In this document: positions 26,273 to 35,193 of the stretch, in pieces | Layout of the letters: every line of letters starts with the position of its first letter | Numbering within the stretch: position 1 is the first letter of the stretch | From: Pseudomonadota bacterium | Lineage (GTDB): Bacteria > Pseudomonadota > Alphaproteobacteria > Rhizobiales > Hyphomicrobiaceae | NCBI GenBank assembly: GCA_018242295.1 | Contig: JAFECE010000011.1 | Span: forward strand, 868,001 to 932,000 | Reading direction: 5' to 3' | DNA length: 64,000 nucleotides | Notes under the pieces: model-generated | Told to the model about the DNA's origin: nothing | Seen by the model: the letters and a program-made list of their open reading frames with translations, nothing else | The model's database searches: none | Translations under genes and position numbers: made by a program

Positions 26273-26683
26273 TCAGGGAAGGAACGGGCAATAAAGCGAG
26301 CGAAAGCTCACCTCGCCGCCTTCAACGGAAAAGCCGCGCCAGATCGGGAAATCGCTTGAGGGGCTGCGTTCCTTCACGCAGCCTTGGACGGCGTAGGACG
26401 TCCAGGATTTGACGCGTTCCTCGGCGACCCGGATTTCGGCGAATGCGGCGCTTTCAGGATTTGAGAGGCGACTGAGGACTTGCCTCTTTGCCGCGGTTAC
26501 CATCCTGTCTTCGTGCGACGGCAGGAATAGGCTGACCAACGCAGCAATCAAGATGCCGGCACCAAGAAGCCCAGCGATCGTCTGGGGAGACGTGCCGGAG
26601 CGATTGGATTTATTGGATGCTGAACTTGCGAGGGAAAGAGACACAAGATTTTCCGAACGGATTTGACGCAGAACGACGCACAA
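26273..26683 (-). CDS. Hypothetical protein with one membrane span
   Basis: Up to 136 residues. One span (IAGLLGAGILIAALVSLFLP) is followed by a small soluble domain. The stretch VTAAKRQVLSRLSNPESAAFAEIRVAEE looks like the start of a small domain seen in many proteobacterial hypothetical proteins (...LKDPESARF...). Two Cys in the C-terminal part (QGCVKE; LYCPF) could form a disulfide. The first codon is a TTG without a good ribosome site, so the true start may lie elsewhere. Confidence 0.5.
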   Translation of the reverse strand: MCVVLRQIRSENLVSLSLASSASNKSNRSGTSPQTIAGLLGAGILIAALVSLFLPSHEDRMVTAAKRQVLSRLSNPESAAFAEIRVAEERVKSWTSYAVQGCVKERSPSSDFPIWRGFSVEGGEVSFRSLYCPFLP

Positions 26684-26895
26684 CAGTGAACGAAGTCCAT
26701 GACAGCAGGTCGGCCATTAAGCCTGCGTAAAATATTGCATTGGGATTGTGAGCGTCGGGAAAAATTGCTGAGGGAAAGGAATTCTGACGCGAGTTTTTGC
26801 AGCCTGTTTACGAAAATCGAGCTTTTTGCGTGAATCGCAACGCTAGATATGGATTGCCAATCCTTCCCTTTCTCGGATTCGATAATCGTTGCCGT

Positions 26896-27025
26896 CGGGC
26901 TTTCCCGGCTACGCACGGGAATGGCACAATTCCCGCGGCGTGCGGGAAAATTTCCCATTCCTATTCGCTTCGTTGCGACTATGTCACTTGTGCTCAATGA
27001 ATAGCACCTCCGGGAAAAAGTCCCG
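26896..27025. promoter_or_regulatory. Four CGGG...CCCG palindromes upstream of a TonB receptor
   Basis: Inverted repeats lie at 26896-26907 (CGGG-CTTT-CCCG), 26916-26935 (CGGGAAT-N6-ATTCCCG), 26944-26956 (GGGAAA-A-TTTCCC) and 27011-27025 (CGGGA-N5-TCCCG). Centres of the first three are about 24 nt apart. They occupy the 487-nt gap (26684-27170) before the receptor gene and look like binding sites for a dimeric regulator. No matching regulator is identified in the window. Confidence 0.45.
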
Positions 27026-27170
27026 GCAATCAATGGATTGATTCCTCTCCCCTAAAATCCTTTCCCTCGTCTCCGGGCAGTAATCGGAATCGAGATTACA
27101 GGGATGTTCGTGCTGCAACTTGATGCGGGCAGGCATCGGGGCGCAGTCAAGAAAAAGGGGAAGTCCGGGG

Positions 27171-29693
27171 ATGAAACGTGAGTTACTTGCTTCGGTGGCG
27201 GTTGTTGGGCTTCTGTTCGTCGATTTCAGTCCCGCAGTTGCTCAAGATGCGGCAAACACCAATCAGAATCCTCCACCGGCCGGTGAAAAGCTTCCTGAGG
27301 TTCAGGTTATCCAGGAGCAACAGAAGGCCAAGCCAAAGCCCGTCAAGCACACAAAGAAGCCAACCCCGGCTGCAGCGCCAGTTGCCGTGAGTGCACCTCC
27401 CGTCGCGGAACCGGTAGAGGCAGACGCCGTGAAGATGTCGCCGCTGGGAGGCAGTGAAATTCCGGTAAACAAAGTTCCCGGCAGCGTCTTCCAGATGAAC
27501 TCTTCGGACATCAAGAGAGATGGAACGGTCATCATTCAGGATGCCCTTCAGAGCCAGGTTCCTGGTCTGATCGTCACTGACTTGCAGGGCAACCAATTCC
27601 AGACCGACATCCAGTATCGCGGCTTCGAAGCTTCGCCGGTAAACGGTGTCGCGCAGGGCCTTGCCGTCTATCAGAACGGTGTGCGGATCAACGAAGCGTT
27701 CGGCGATGTCGTCAACTGGGATTTCCTCCCGTCGAACGCGATCAACAACGTTGCGCTGGTGACCGGCAATCCGGTCTTCGGCCTCAACGCGCTGGGCGGT
27801 TCAATCGTCATCGACATGAAGGACGGGTTCAACTTCCAGGGCGCCGATATTGATACCCGCTTCGGCTCGTTCGGCCGGAAGCAGGTCTCGGCGGAGGCCG
27901 GTTATCGGAGCGGTAACTGGGGTGTCTACGGCGCGTTCGAGGCCATCAACGACGATGGGTTCCGTGACTTTTCCGATGCCGAAGTGCGCAGAGGGTACTT
28001 CGATCTCGGCGTCAAAGGTGACAACGCCGAGTTCCATTTCAACTTCACGGGTGCCGACAACCACGTCGGCGTGACGGCCGCGGCGCCTGAGCAGCTTCTC
28101 GACATGGGCCGGAACTTGACTTTCACGTCACCGCAGACGACCGACAACGAGATGCAGATGTACTCGGTGAACGGTAAGGTCAAGGCAACCGACACGCTTA
28201 CCTTCTCGGGCGTCACGTACTATCGCCATTTCAATCAGAAGCACGCAGACGGCAACCTGTTCGACGATGCGGAAAATTGCGGTGGCAATCTCTGCTCTGG
28301 CGACGAACCGGTGACCAATGCGGCGACGGGTGATCCGATCTCGTACACGAATGGCGTCTCTTACGCTTCGCTCGACCATACGTCGCAGAATGCGGATGGT
28401 GCCGGCATCAGCTTGCAGGCCACAGAGACGGCCAAGCTCTTTGGTCACAATAACCAGTTCGTCGTAGGCACCAGCTACGACCGGGGTAAGGTGGCCTACA
28501 CGGCGGAAAGCGAACTCGGGTTCATGCAACCGAAGTTTGTTGTCGCCGGACAGGGCGTGATCATGTCGGGATCGGACGACTTCAATCCGCGCTCGCTGTC
28601 GACGACGAACGATTATTTCGGGGCCTTCTTCGTCGATACTTTCAACATCACGGATAAGCTCGCGCTGACGGTCGGTGGCCGTTACAATTACGCTCGCATC
28701 CAGATTGAGAATACGGGCGATGCGGAAAACGACTCTCTCAACGGCACCAACAAGTACAGCCGGTTCAACCCGTCGGCCGGTCTGACCTATACATTCAATC
28801 CAGCGCTGAACTGGTACGGCGGCTATTCGGAAGCGAACCGCGCGCCGACAGCCGCGGAGATCGCGTGCTCCGATCCTGATAACCCTTGCCTCATCGAGAG
28901 CTTCCTGACATCCGATCCTCCGTTGAAGCAGGTTGTCTCCCGTACGTGGGAAACGGGCTTCAGGGGCACGATCAACAATTGGTCGGGCTCGCAGTGGAAC
29001 TGGGGAGTCGGTCTGTTCCGCACTGAGAACTCTGATGACATCTTCAGCGCCGCCTCTACAGACACTGGCCGCGGTTATTTCCAGAATATCGGTAAAACTT
29101 TGCGGCAAGGCGTGGAGGCGAACCTCTCCTACCGGTCGAACCGCCTCTTCGCGTATGCGAACTACACCTATACCGATGCGACTTTCCAGTCGGGGATTCC
29201 GTTCTTCCCGGCTCCTAACCATCCGGAAGGCCCTGGCGTCTTCGATTGCCCTGATGATCCGGAAGATCCCACTGCAGATACTGGAAGCTGCACCGCCGTA
29301 CACAAGGGCGATCGCATCCCTGGCGTGCCGGCCCACACTTTCAAGGCTGGCTTCGACTACTGGATGACGCCGAAGTGGAAGTTTGGTGCCGACGTTATCG
29401 CCGCAAGCTCGCAGTTCTTCTTCGAGGATGCAGCGAACCTCGATCGGCCGCTGGCAGGTTACGCCAAAGTCAATCTGCACTCTTCCTATGACATAACGGA
29501 CCACATCCAGGTCTACGGGTTGATCGAAAACCTGACGGACAACCGCTACTCGCTCTACGGCACCTATTTCAGCGTGGAAGATGCCAACGACGTATCGGAC
29601 GCCACGGGCGTCACATTTGACGAAAACAACCCGCGCACCGTCGTGCCTGCCATACCGTTTGCGGCTTATGGCGGCGTGAAGGTGAAATTCTAA
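27171..29693 (+). CDS. TonB-dependent outer-membrane receptor
   Basis: 840 residues from the ATG at 27171, with GGGGAAG upstream. A signal peptide (ending PAVAQ) and a Lys/Pro-rich linker (KAKPKPVKHTKKPTP) precede the plug: IQDALQSQVPGLIVTDLQGN, DIQYRGFEASPV, GLAVYQNGVRINEAFGDVVNWD and NPVFGLNALGGSIV. The barrel ends in VKVKF. Acidic loops are frequent (DDPEDPTADTG; NSDDIF). This plug subfamily is common in proteobacteria with mostly unknown substrates, and metal chelates are possible. Upstream palindromes suggest specific regulation, and an intrinsic terminator follows. Confidence 0.88.
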   Translation: MKRELLASVAVVGLLFVDFSPAVAQDAANTNQNPPPAGEKLPEVQVIQEQQKAKPKPVKHTKKPTPAAAPVAVSAPPVAEPVEADAVKMSPLGGSEIPVNKVPGSVFQMNSSDIKRDGTVIIQDALQSQVPGLIVTDLQGNQFQTDIQYRGFEASPVNGVAQGLAVYQNGVRINEAFGDVVNWDFLPSNAINNVALVTGNPVFGLNALGGSIVIDMKDGFNFQGADIDTRFGSFGRKQVSAEAGYRSGNWGVYGAFEAINDDGFRDFSDAEVRRGYFDLGVKGDNAEFHFNFTGADNHVGVTAAAPEQLLDMGRNLTFTSPQTTDNEMQMYSVNGKVKATDTLTFSGVTYYRHFNQKHADGNLFDDAENCGGNLCSGDEPVTNAATGDPISYTNGVSYASLDHTSQNADGAGISLQATETAKLFGHNNQFVVGTSYDRGKVAYTAESELGFMQPKFVVAGQGVIMSGSDDFNPRSLSTTNDYFGAFFVDTFNITDKLALTVGGRYNYARIQIENTGDAENDSLNGTNKYSRFNPSAGLTYTFNPALNWYGGYSEANRAPTAAEIACSDPDNPCLIESFLTSDPPLKQVVSRTWETGFRGTINNWSGSQWNWGVGLFRTENSDDIFSAASTDTGRGYFQNIGKTLRQGVEANLSYRSNRLFAYANYTYTDATFQSGIPFFPAPNHPEGPGVFDCPDDPEDPTADTGSCTAVHKGDRIPGVPAHTFKAGFDYWMTPKWKFGADVIAASSQFFFEDAANLDRPLAGYAKVNLHSSYDITDHIQVYGLIENLTDNRYSLYGTYFSVEDANDVSDATGVTFDENNPRTVVPAIPFAAYGGVKVKF

Positions 29694-29724
29694 GCACCTA
29701 CCGACCTCACCCAGAAAATGCGAA

Positions 29725-29748
29725 AGCGGCCCTCAAGGCCGCTTTTTG
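29725..29748 (+). terminator. Intrinsic terminator after the TonB receptor
   Basis: AGCGGCC (29725-29731) and GGCCGCT (29737-29743) form a GC stem with a 5-nt loop, followed by TTTT and more T residues. It lies 32 nt after the receptor stop. Confidence 0.85.
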
Positions 29749-29758
29749 CTTTTGGGCG

Positions 29759-29848
29759 TCAGGTCGCGACACTGCCCATATGGTGGACGAGGGTAGTGCA
29801 AATGATCACCAGCAAGAGGAACAGAAAGCCCAGGGCGACCTTATCCAT
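29759..29848 (-). CDS. 29-residue membrane miniprotein
   Basis: ATG at 29848 with GGGAGA about 8 nt upstream; stop TGA at 29759. The peptide is MDKVALGFLFLLLV followed by IICTTLVHHMGSVAT: a charged start, one complete membrane span and a short polar tail. This is a typical small-membrane-protein layout. The strong ribosome site and the coherent hydrophobicity are the support. No family is recognised. Confidence 0.5.
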   Translation of the reverse strand: MDKVALGFLFLLLVIICTTLVHHMGSVAT

Positions 29849-30101
29849 TAGCGTTCTCCCGACGAAAACCCGTGCTCGGAGATATAGAGGCATTGCCGGA
29901 CATTTTATCTAGTGCGAACGGCCGATGTGAGAAGCCGGCCACTTGCTGGCACATGTGTGCCGCTAGCTCGCCGTAGACGTTGCAACCCCCGGCCAGGCAT
30001 AGCGAAAAATTAATCTTAGCCCCCATGTCACCCACGCGATCCGGTTCCTACATGCGTTGCACAACAGTCGGTATAGACGTCTCAGCAAGGAGGCTGGCCC
30101 C

Positions 30102-30776
30102 ATGAACGCGGAAGAAAAGCAGCTCATTGAAGATTTGTTTGCGCGGCTCCGCAATTTTGATGGCGGCGATAAGGATCTGGAGGCGCAAGCGCTCATCCAG
30201 GATCTGGTCCGGCGCTCTCCGGATGCGCCATACTATCTTGCGCAGACCGTCATCGTTCAGCAGCAGGCCGTCGAGCGGGCGGAGGCTCGCATTAGAGAGC
30301 TCGAAGCCGCCGCTCGGCAGCAACAGCAGCCGGGTAGGGGAGGAAGCTTCCTCGGCGGATCGTCTGTGCCTCAAAGCGGAAGCCGGTATGCGCCGCAGCC
30401 TCCGCAGTATGGGCCATCGGAAGCCGTGGCGCCGTCTCAACCCAATAGCCCGTGGGCTTCGCCAGCACGTCCGGGTGGCGGTGGCGGCTTTTTATCCTCA
30501 GCGCTCTCAACGGCAGCCGGCGTCGCGGGTGGCGTGTTTCTAGCCGATGGAATTCGAAGCTTGTTCGGAGGCGGCCAGGCCTGGGCGGGCGGTGGCGGCA
30601 CCAGCGCGTCTGATCAAAAGACGATCGACAATCTCCAGGACCAGTTGCAGGACGCTCAGGACGACCGCGATAAGGCGCAGCGGGACTTGGCGGCCGATGA
30701 CGCGGCGCAGGACGACATGCAGGACGCTCAGGATGACGGCGACGACTCTTGGGGTAACGACGACTTCGACGTCTAG
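30102..30776 (+). CDS. DUF2076-family protein
   Basis: 224 residues from the ATG at 30102, preceded by AAGGAGG. The N-terminal part (MNAEEKQLIEDLFARLRNF; DAPYYLAQTVIVQQQAVERAEARIRELE) is the DUF2076 signature. A Pro/Gln/Gly-rich linker follows, then a glycine-rich hydrophobic stretch (GGFLSSALSTAAGVAGGVFLADGI). The tail is very acidic with coiled-coil character (LQDQLQDAQDDRDKAQ...DDGDDSWGNDDFD). Function is unknown; the tail could bind cations. It is convergent with a 53-residue membrane protein gene. Confidence 0.85.
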   Translation: MNAEEKQLIEDLFARLRNFDGGDKDLEAQALIQDLVRRSPDAPYYLAQTVIVQQQAVERAEARIRELEAAARQQQQPGRGGSFLGGSSVPQSGSRYAPQPPQYGPSEAVAPSQPNSPWASPARPGGGGGFLSSALSTAAGVAGGVFLADGIRSLFGGGQAWAGGGGTSASDQKTIDNLQDQLQDAQDDRDKAQRDLAADDAAQDDMQDAQDDGDDSWGNDDFDV

Positions 30777-30788
30777 TCCTAGCTTGTC

Positions 30789-30950
30789 TTACCGAAAGTA
30801 ATAGATGCCGAGAGCGAGTGGCAGGAGAACGGCTGCGGCGAGGCCCGTCATAAAGACGATGCGTTGCCACGGCTGCCGAAGGATGATTTCGCCCTGGGTC
30901 ACTTGTTCTGCGGAATAGGTCGATGGGCCTTTCTGTTGGTTGTCACTCAT
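30789..30950 (-). CDS. 53-residue membrane protein
   Basis: ATG at 30950 with a perfect AGGAGGAG ribosome site 5 nt upstream; stop TAA at 30789. A polar head of about 28 residues (MSDNQQKGPSTYSAEQVTQG) is followed by IVFMTGLAAAVLLPLALGIYYF, one membrane span, and a final Arg. Not recognised, but the translation signals are among the best in the window. The 262 nt upstream of the KGG gene (30951-31212) carry its promoter. Confidence 0.65.
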   Translation of the reverse strand: MSDNQQKGPSTYSAEQVTQGEIILRQPWQRIVFMTGLAAAVLLPLALGIYYFR

Positions 30951-31212
30951 TTCTCCTCCTCAGATATCGCTCCATTTCGTCGGTAATCCTTTCGAACGAG
31001 CGCGGTTGCCCAACGCGGCGCGCCAAGCTTCGCTTCGTGAAAATTCTTGCGAAATCGTCATGTTCGCGGGCGAAAATCGCCGGAACCCTCTCGGCAAAGA
31101 GTGGTTCCTTGTGAGTTGTCGCGCAGTCGTCGAGCGACGCCTGCATTTCTTGGCAACGCCAACGGCCTCGAACTTTCGAGGCGCAAATTTTCACTCCAAA
31201 AAGGTAATCCCC

Positions 31213-31446
31213 ATGGCTCAAGAGGACAGAACATCAAAACGCGGCTTCGCATCCATGGATGCCGAGAAGCAGCGTGAGATCGCCCGCAAGGGCGGCGCAA
31301 GCGTTCCGGACAATGAGCGAAGCTTTTCGCGCAATCACGAACTTGCGTCTCAGGCCGGTAGAAAAGGCGGCCACGAGAGCGGCGGAAATTTTCGGAATGA
31401 TCCGCAAAGAGCGGCGGAAGCCGGCCGCAAGGGCGGTCAGCACTAG
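31213..31446 (+). CDS. KGG-repeat stress-induced protein (con-10 type)
   Basis: 77 residues from the ATG at 31213, with AAGGTA upstream. It contains the repeated KGG signature: RGFASMDAEKQREIARKGGAS, SRNHELASQAGRKGGHESGG and NDPQRAAEAGRKGGQH. Small hydrophilic proteins of this family (related to fungal conidiation protein 10 and E. coli YciG) are linked to general stress. An intrinsic terminator follows. Confidence 0.9.
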   Translation: MAQEDRTSKRGFASMDAEKQREIARKGGASVPDNERSFSRNHELASQAGRKGGHESGGNFRNDPQRAAEAGRKGGQH

Positions 31447-31476
31447 CCGTTAAATATTACTCGCATTCATAGCTTG

Positions 31477-31512
31477 GGCCGGACGCGGTGAACGCATCCG
31501 GCCTATGTTTTT
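31477..31512 (+). terminator. Intrinsic terminator after the KGG gene
   Basis: GGCCGGA-c-GCG pairs with CGC-a-TCCGGCC (31477-31503), followed by TATGTTTTTT. It separates the KGG gene from the convergent DHFR-like gene. Confidence 0.8.
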
Positions 31513-31943
31513 TAGGTAGTGGCGCCGTGCGGGCCCGCATGGCTACCGGCCGTCAACCACTTTGGATTGAACCAGCGGTCCGCCGGGCCATCGTACGGAA
31601 GGCGCGTGATGTCCCAGTGGCTAACGAAACGCGCATAAACGTCCCAGACCGGCGGGCCTCCGCCGATGAATACGACACGGCCAGCGAATTGCTTGAGCGT
31701 TTCTTCGGGGGCCATGTGCGAACGCAAGACGAAGAGCGTGCGATCCGTGCGCGCGAACTCCGGCACGGCGGCGATAGTCTTCGGTCCGGCCATCAAGACG
31801 TGGCCTCTGGTTATGTCGAAAAAGCGGGCGACGTCCGCAACGTATTCAGGGTCCCGGTTGCCTTCCCACGGCAGCTCTCCATTGAGGCCCAGCTGACCGG
31901 ATTGGCCGATCGCGCAAATGACCCTGACCACTGTTTGCTGCAT
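31512..31943 (-). CDS. Dihydrofolate reductase-like protein
   Basis: 143 residues, slightly short for DHFR (about 160). ICAIGQSGQLGLNGELPW matches the N-terminal strand and Met20-loop region (A-x-G-x-x-G...LPW). GHVLMAGPKTIAAVP corresponds to the R/GRxTWESIP cofactor segment, and VVFIGGGPPVWDVYARF to the GG loop. Substrate-binding Asp/Glu27 is not obvious, since N and R occupy that stretch (EGNRDPEYVADV...F). It may be a divergent reductase rather than housekeeping FolA. It lies downstream of the aldehyde dehydrogenase on the same strand. Confidence 0.78.
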   Translation of the reverse strand: MQQTVVRVICAIGQSGQLGLNGELPWEGNRDPEYVADVARFFDITRGHVLMAGPKTIAAVPEFARTDRTLFVLRSHMAPEETLKQFAGRVVFIGGGPPVWDVYARFVSHWDITRLPYDGPADRWFNPKWLTAGSHAGPHGATT

Positions 31944-32027
31944 TCGAGTTCCTTTTTTGGCTATTCAAAATCGCCGCCGCACCGTGGCGATCAGCGGCGC
32001 CGAATACAGGCGATTTGGCAGGGAATG

Positions 32028-33452
32028 TCACCACCGCTCAAAATAGCGGATGACGAGATCCGTCGTCTTGTTAAATGGCGGATGCAGGAGCCAGCCGAAA
32101 TTCCATTTACTTTGTTCGAACACGCCCTTGGCGTGGCTCAGCGCTTTGAAGCCTTCGTGTCCGTGATATGCACCCATTCCCGACATGCCGATGCCGCCGA
32201 ACGGGAGGTCGTTCTGGACGTAGTGCATCAGTGTATCGTTGATGGTGACGTTGCCTGATGTCGTGCGGGTCAGAACCTTCTGGCGGTCTTCGCTGTTCTG
32301 GCCGAAGTAATAGAGGGCCAGTGGGCGGGGCTTGCGGTTGATGTAGGCGATCGCATCGTCGAAGGAAGGATACGTCATCACCGGCAGCGCGGGCCCAAAG
32401 ATTTCCTGCTGCATGATCGCCATATCGTCGGTGACGTTGAGCACGAGCACGGGCGCGAGTTTGTGCGCGGCTTCTCCTGCGCCGGCGACGACCTCAATCA
32501 CCTTCGCGCCTTTTCGCTTCGCATCGTCGATCAGCTTCAGCATGCGGTCGTGATGCTTTGCATTGACGATAGACGAATAGTTCCGGTCGGCGGCTCCCTG
32601 CGGATAGAACTTGCGCGCGATCGCGTCGTAGGAGGCCACGAATGCCGCCGCGTCCTTTTCGGGAATCAGGACGTAATCCGGGGCGATGCAGGTTTGGCCG
32701 GCGTTAGCGAGCTTTCCAAAGGCGACGCTGGTCGCGGCGGCCTCGATGTCGGCGTCAGGGCCGATCAAAACCGGCGACTTGCCGCCAAGCTCCAGTGTGA
32801 CCGGCACGAGATTTTCAGCGGCTTCCTTCATCACCGAGCGGCCGACGCTGGTGCTGCCGGTGAAGACGAGATGATCGAAGGGGAGGCGCGAGAACGCAGC
32901 GCCGATTTCCGGACCTCCGGTAACGACGGCGACCTGTTCCGCTGGGAAAAGCTCGGCGAGCACCGACTTGAGAAGCTCGCTGGTTGCCGGCGTCAACTCG
33001 GATGGCTTCAGGATGGCGCGATTGCCCGCGGCGATCGCGGTTGCGAGCGGGGTTAGGGCCAGCGATATCGGGTAATTCCAGGGCGAGATGATGCCGATGA
33101 CACCGAGCGGCTGATAAACGACGCGATTGCGTCCGGGTTGGAAGTGGATCGCGACATGGCGGCGTTCGGGACGCATCCATTTGGTCAGATTGCGGCGGAG
33201 GTAGTTGATCGTCTGGATGACCGGCGAGACTTCCATGATCCGCGTTTCGTAGGCGGAGCGGTAGCCGAAATCCCTGCTCACGGCGGCTTCGAACGCCGTC
33301 CGGTGTTTCAGCAGCGCCTGCTTCAGCTTCAGCAAATCAGCACGCCGGGTCGCGGCAGATGGCGCGCCATCGCTCAAGAATGCGGTGCGTTGCTTGCTCA
33401 GCAAGGCGCTAAGAAGGAAGCCATCTTCCTTGACCGAAACATGAGCCGTCAT
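32028..33452 (-). CDS. calB: Coniferyl-aldehyde dehydrogenase
   Basis: 474 residues from the ATG at 33452, with AGGAG 8 nt upstream. Class 3 ALDH fold: GVIGIISPWNYPISLAL (cofactor and Asn), KPSELTP, FTGSTSVGRSVM (Rossmann Gly), LELGGKSPV (catalytic Glu) and NAGQTCIAPDYV (catalytic Cys). The C-terminus with NDTLMHYVQNDLPFGGIGMSGMG and HGHEGFKALSHAKGV is the class that includes coniferyl-aldehyde dehydrogenase. It oxidises aromatic or medium-chain aldehydes to acids. A decayed TetR gene lies divergently just upstream. Confidence 0.88.
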   Translation of the reverse strand: MTAHVSVKEDGFLLSALLSKQRTAFLSDGAPSAATRRADLLKLKQALLKHRTAFEAAVSRDFGYRSAYETRIMEVSPVIQTINYLRRNLTKWMRPERRHVAIHFQPGRNRVVYQPLGVIGIISPWNYPISLALTPLATAIAAGNRAILKPSELTPATSELLKSVLAELFPAEQVAVVTGGPEIGAAFSRLPFDHLVFTGSTSVGRSVMKEAAENLVPVTLELGGKSPVLIGPDADIEAAATSVAFGKLANAGQTCIAPDYVLIPEKDAAAFVASYDAIARKFYPQGAADRNYSSIVNAKHHDRMLKLIDDAKRKGAKVIEVVAGAGEAAHKLAPVLVLNVTDDMAIMQQEIFGPALPVMTYPSFDDAIAYINRKPRPLALYYFGQNSEDRQKVLTRTTSGNVTINDTLMHYVQNDLPFGGIGMSGMGAYHGHEGFKALSHAKGVFEQSKWNFGWLLHPPFNKTTDLVIRYFERW

Positions 33453-33539
33453 CAAAAAAATCTCCTGATGCAGACAGGGGAGACATGCATGATGTTTTCC
33501 CGGTCAACACACGTCATTTCTGACAACTTGGTCCTTTTC

Positions 33540-33666
33540 GTGCACGCGACGCCCGAACGACCATACCATCACGGCGATCTCAAGCGCGTATTGATGGAAA
33601 ACGCACAAGTGGGGTGAGTAAAGGGCGTGGCATTTCACCCCGCGCGAAGTTGCGCTGCGTGAGAAT
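33540..33666 (+). pseudogene. Remnant of a TetR-family regulator gene
   Basis: The frame encodes PERPYHHGDLKRVLMENA, the characteristic TetR N-terminus. It hits a stop at 33615 and is followed in a shifted frame by FTPREVALRE, the next conserved TetR helix segment. Around 10 residues between the two and everything after the first helices are missing. In related organisms a TetR regulator of this type often flanks an aldehyde dehydrogenase gene. The rest of the 33453-33942 gap holds nothing I can identify. Confidence 0.5.
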
Positions 33667-33942
33667 TTCGAGCGCAGCCAATTGATTGCTCTCGTAAATG
33701 TCGATCTGAACCTTCGGTCTTTCGGTCCGGAAGCCCCGGTGATGCGTCGCTGCAGGGGGCGGGCGTGCTCAAGACCAGGTCAATGGCGGTCAGCTGCCGT
33801 ACTTATAGGAGCTTCGCTCATCGGCCCAGCTGCCCCTGTTCAAACGTACTTCAGCGTACACCAGCGGGCAACGCGCCGTTGCCTGAACGGCTCGGTACTC
33901 GTGCATGAGGTGAGCGTCGTGAAGAGGCGGCGGGACGTCGGT

Positions 33943-35193
33943 TCACGCAGCGATTTCGAGCGAGCCCAAAACCCACTTTTCGTATTCGTCACTCAAATCC
34001 TGCAGCCACTGCTTGGGCAGCGCATTGATCTTTGTGCCGCTGGCCGTTGCGCGCGCCGGCAGTGTGATGTGGACCTGCTTGTAACCGTTTTCCATCGGCG
34101 GGGAGCTTATCGTGCCACCGATGTGGCCGATGGCGAGTGCTGCCTTCAGATAGTCGCTGGCGCGCTTCGGCGCGGTGTGCAGGGGAGGATTGAACAGAAC
34201 GCAGTCTTGCATCGACCTTTGCGGCTCGCAATTGCGGAGTTCGAAATGGATGCTCACGTCACCACTGGCGCCGTTATCCATCTCCTGCGAGACATTGACG
34301 AGCAGGGTGCTGCCGGGTGCGGCCCACTGGCTCATCGGGTCCATCAGGCCCGTAATGATCTTGCCGATGGCTTCCGGATTGGCGGGGATGATGATCCGCG
34401 GGCGGCTCGCATTGATGACGACCTGGTTGGCGCCGAGATCTTTGTTGATGACTTCAGCGCAGGACGACAGGGCGGCAATCAGGTCGACTTCAGCAACCTG
34501 AGCATCCGCCAAAAGCGGCGGCGACGTCAGCTCTTCCGATAGATCGACCGCGCGCTGGGTTTCTTCAACCGGAATGCGCCAGTGATCGCGGATACGGAGC
34601 TGCGACCAGGCCTTCTGCGCCGCCGGTCGCCAGGTCGTCTCGGCGATCGAGTCCTTCAGGTACTGATACATCGTCAGCGGCGCGTTGTTGTACGGCAGTA
34701 ACTTCGACATCATTGCGAGATTATTCATGCGATCGCGCAAAAGGGTTCGATGCAACGCGCTGAGCTTGTCGCGCAGGAGCATGTCGTATTCGTTCTTCAA
34801 GAGATAGAAGGTGATCGCCTGCTCGATTTCGGCTTCGAGCACACGGAGATCCCACGGCTTCGAAATATAGCGAAGGATCTCGCCTTTATTGACGGCGTCG
34901 ATGGCGCTATCGAGATCGGCGTAGGCCGTCGTCAGCATGCGGATGATGTCGGGCCGCTCATTGCGGACGCGGTTGAGGAGGCTGACGCCGCTTCGACCCG
35001 GCATCCGCTGGTCGGAAATGACAAGCGCGATGTTGTGGTTGCCGGAGAGAATAAGAGATTCGGCTTCGTCGGCGCTCGTCGCAGTCAACACGTCGTAGCG
35101 CGTGCCGAACGCTTTCTTGAAATATTTGACGGCCTGCGGCTCGTCGTCGACGATCAGGATCTCGACCGGCTGATCAGGACGAAACGACTCCAT
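33943..35193 (-). CDS. REC-domain regulator with degenerate ATPase-like C-terminus (PhcQ-like)
   Basis: 416 residues from the ATG at 35193. Its start overlaps the end of the kinase gene by 20 nt, so the two are coupled. Receiver domain at residues 11-125: ILIVDDEP, phospho-acceptor Asp61 in ISDQRMPGRSG and Lys112 in YISKPW. After a helical middle, the C-terminal 150 residues resemble a GHKL ATPase that has lost its motifs. NPEAIGKIITGLMDPMSQWA sits at the N-box position and HIGGTISSPPMENGYKQVHITLP at the end strands, but there is no DxGxG. Domain layout and operon position recall PhcQ of Ralstonia. Confidence 0.8.
   Translation of the reverse strand: MESFRPDQPVEILIVDDEPQAVKYFKKAFGTRYDVLTATSADEAESLILSGNHNIALVISDQRMPGRSGVSLLNRVRNERPDIIRMLTTAYADLDSAIDAVNKGEILRYISKPWDLRVLEAEIEQAITFYLLKNEYDMLLRDKLSALHRTLLRDRMNNLAMMSKLLPYNNAPLTMYQYLKDSIAETTWRPAAQKAWSQLRIRDHWRIPVEETQRAVDLSEELTSPPLLADAQVAEVDLIAALSSCAEVINKDLGANQVVINASRPRIIIPANPEAIGKIITGLMDPMSQWAAPGSTLLVNVSQEMDNGASGDVSIHFELRNCEPQRSMQDCVLFNPPLHTAPKRASDYLKAALAIGHIGGTISSPPMENGYKQVHITLPARATASGTKINALPKQWLQDLSDEYEKWVLGSLEIAA

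Noticed and set aside
28128-29504. 458-codon minus-strand frame
   Set aside because: Antisense to the TonB receptor barrel; Arg/Val/Glu-rich composition typical of a shadow frame, and no motif.
33682-34542. 286-codon plus-strand frame
   Set aside because: Mostly antisense to the REC regulator at 33943-35193; the part outside it has no motif.
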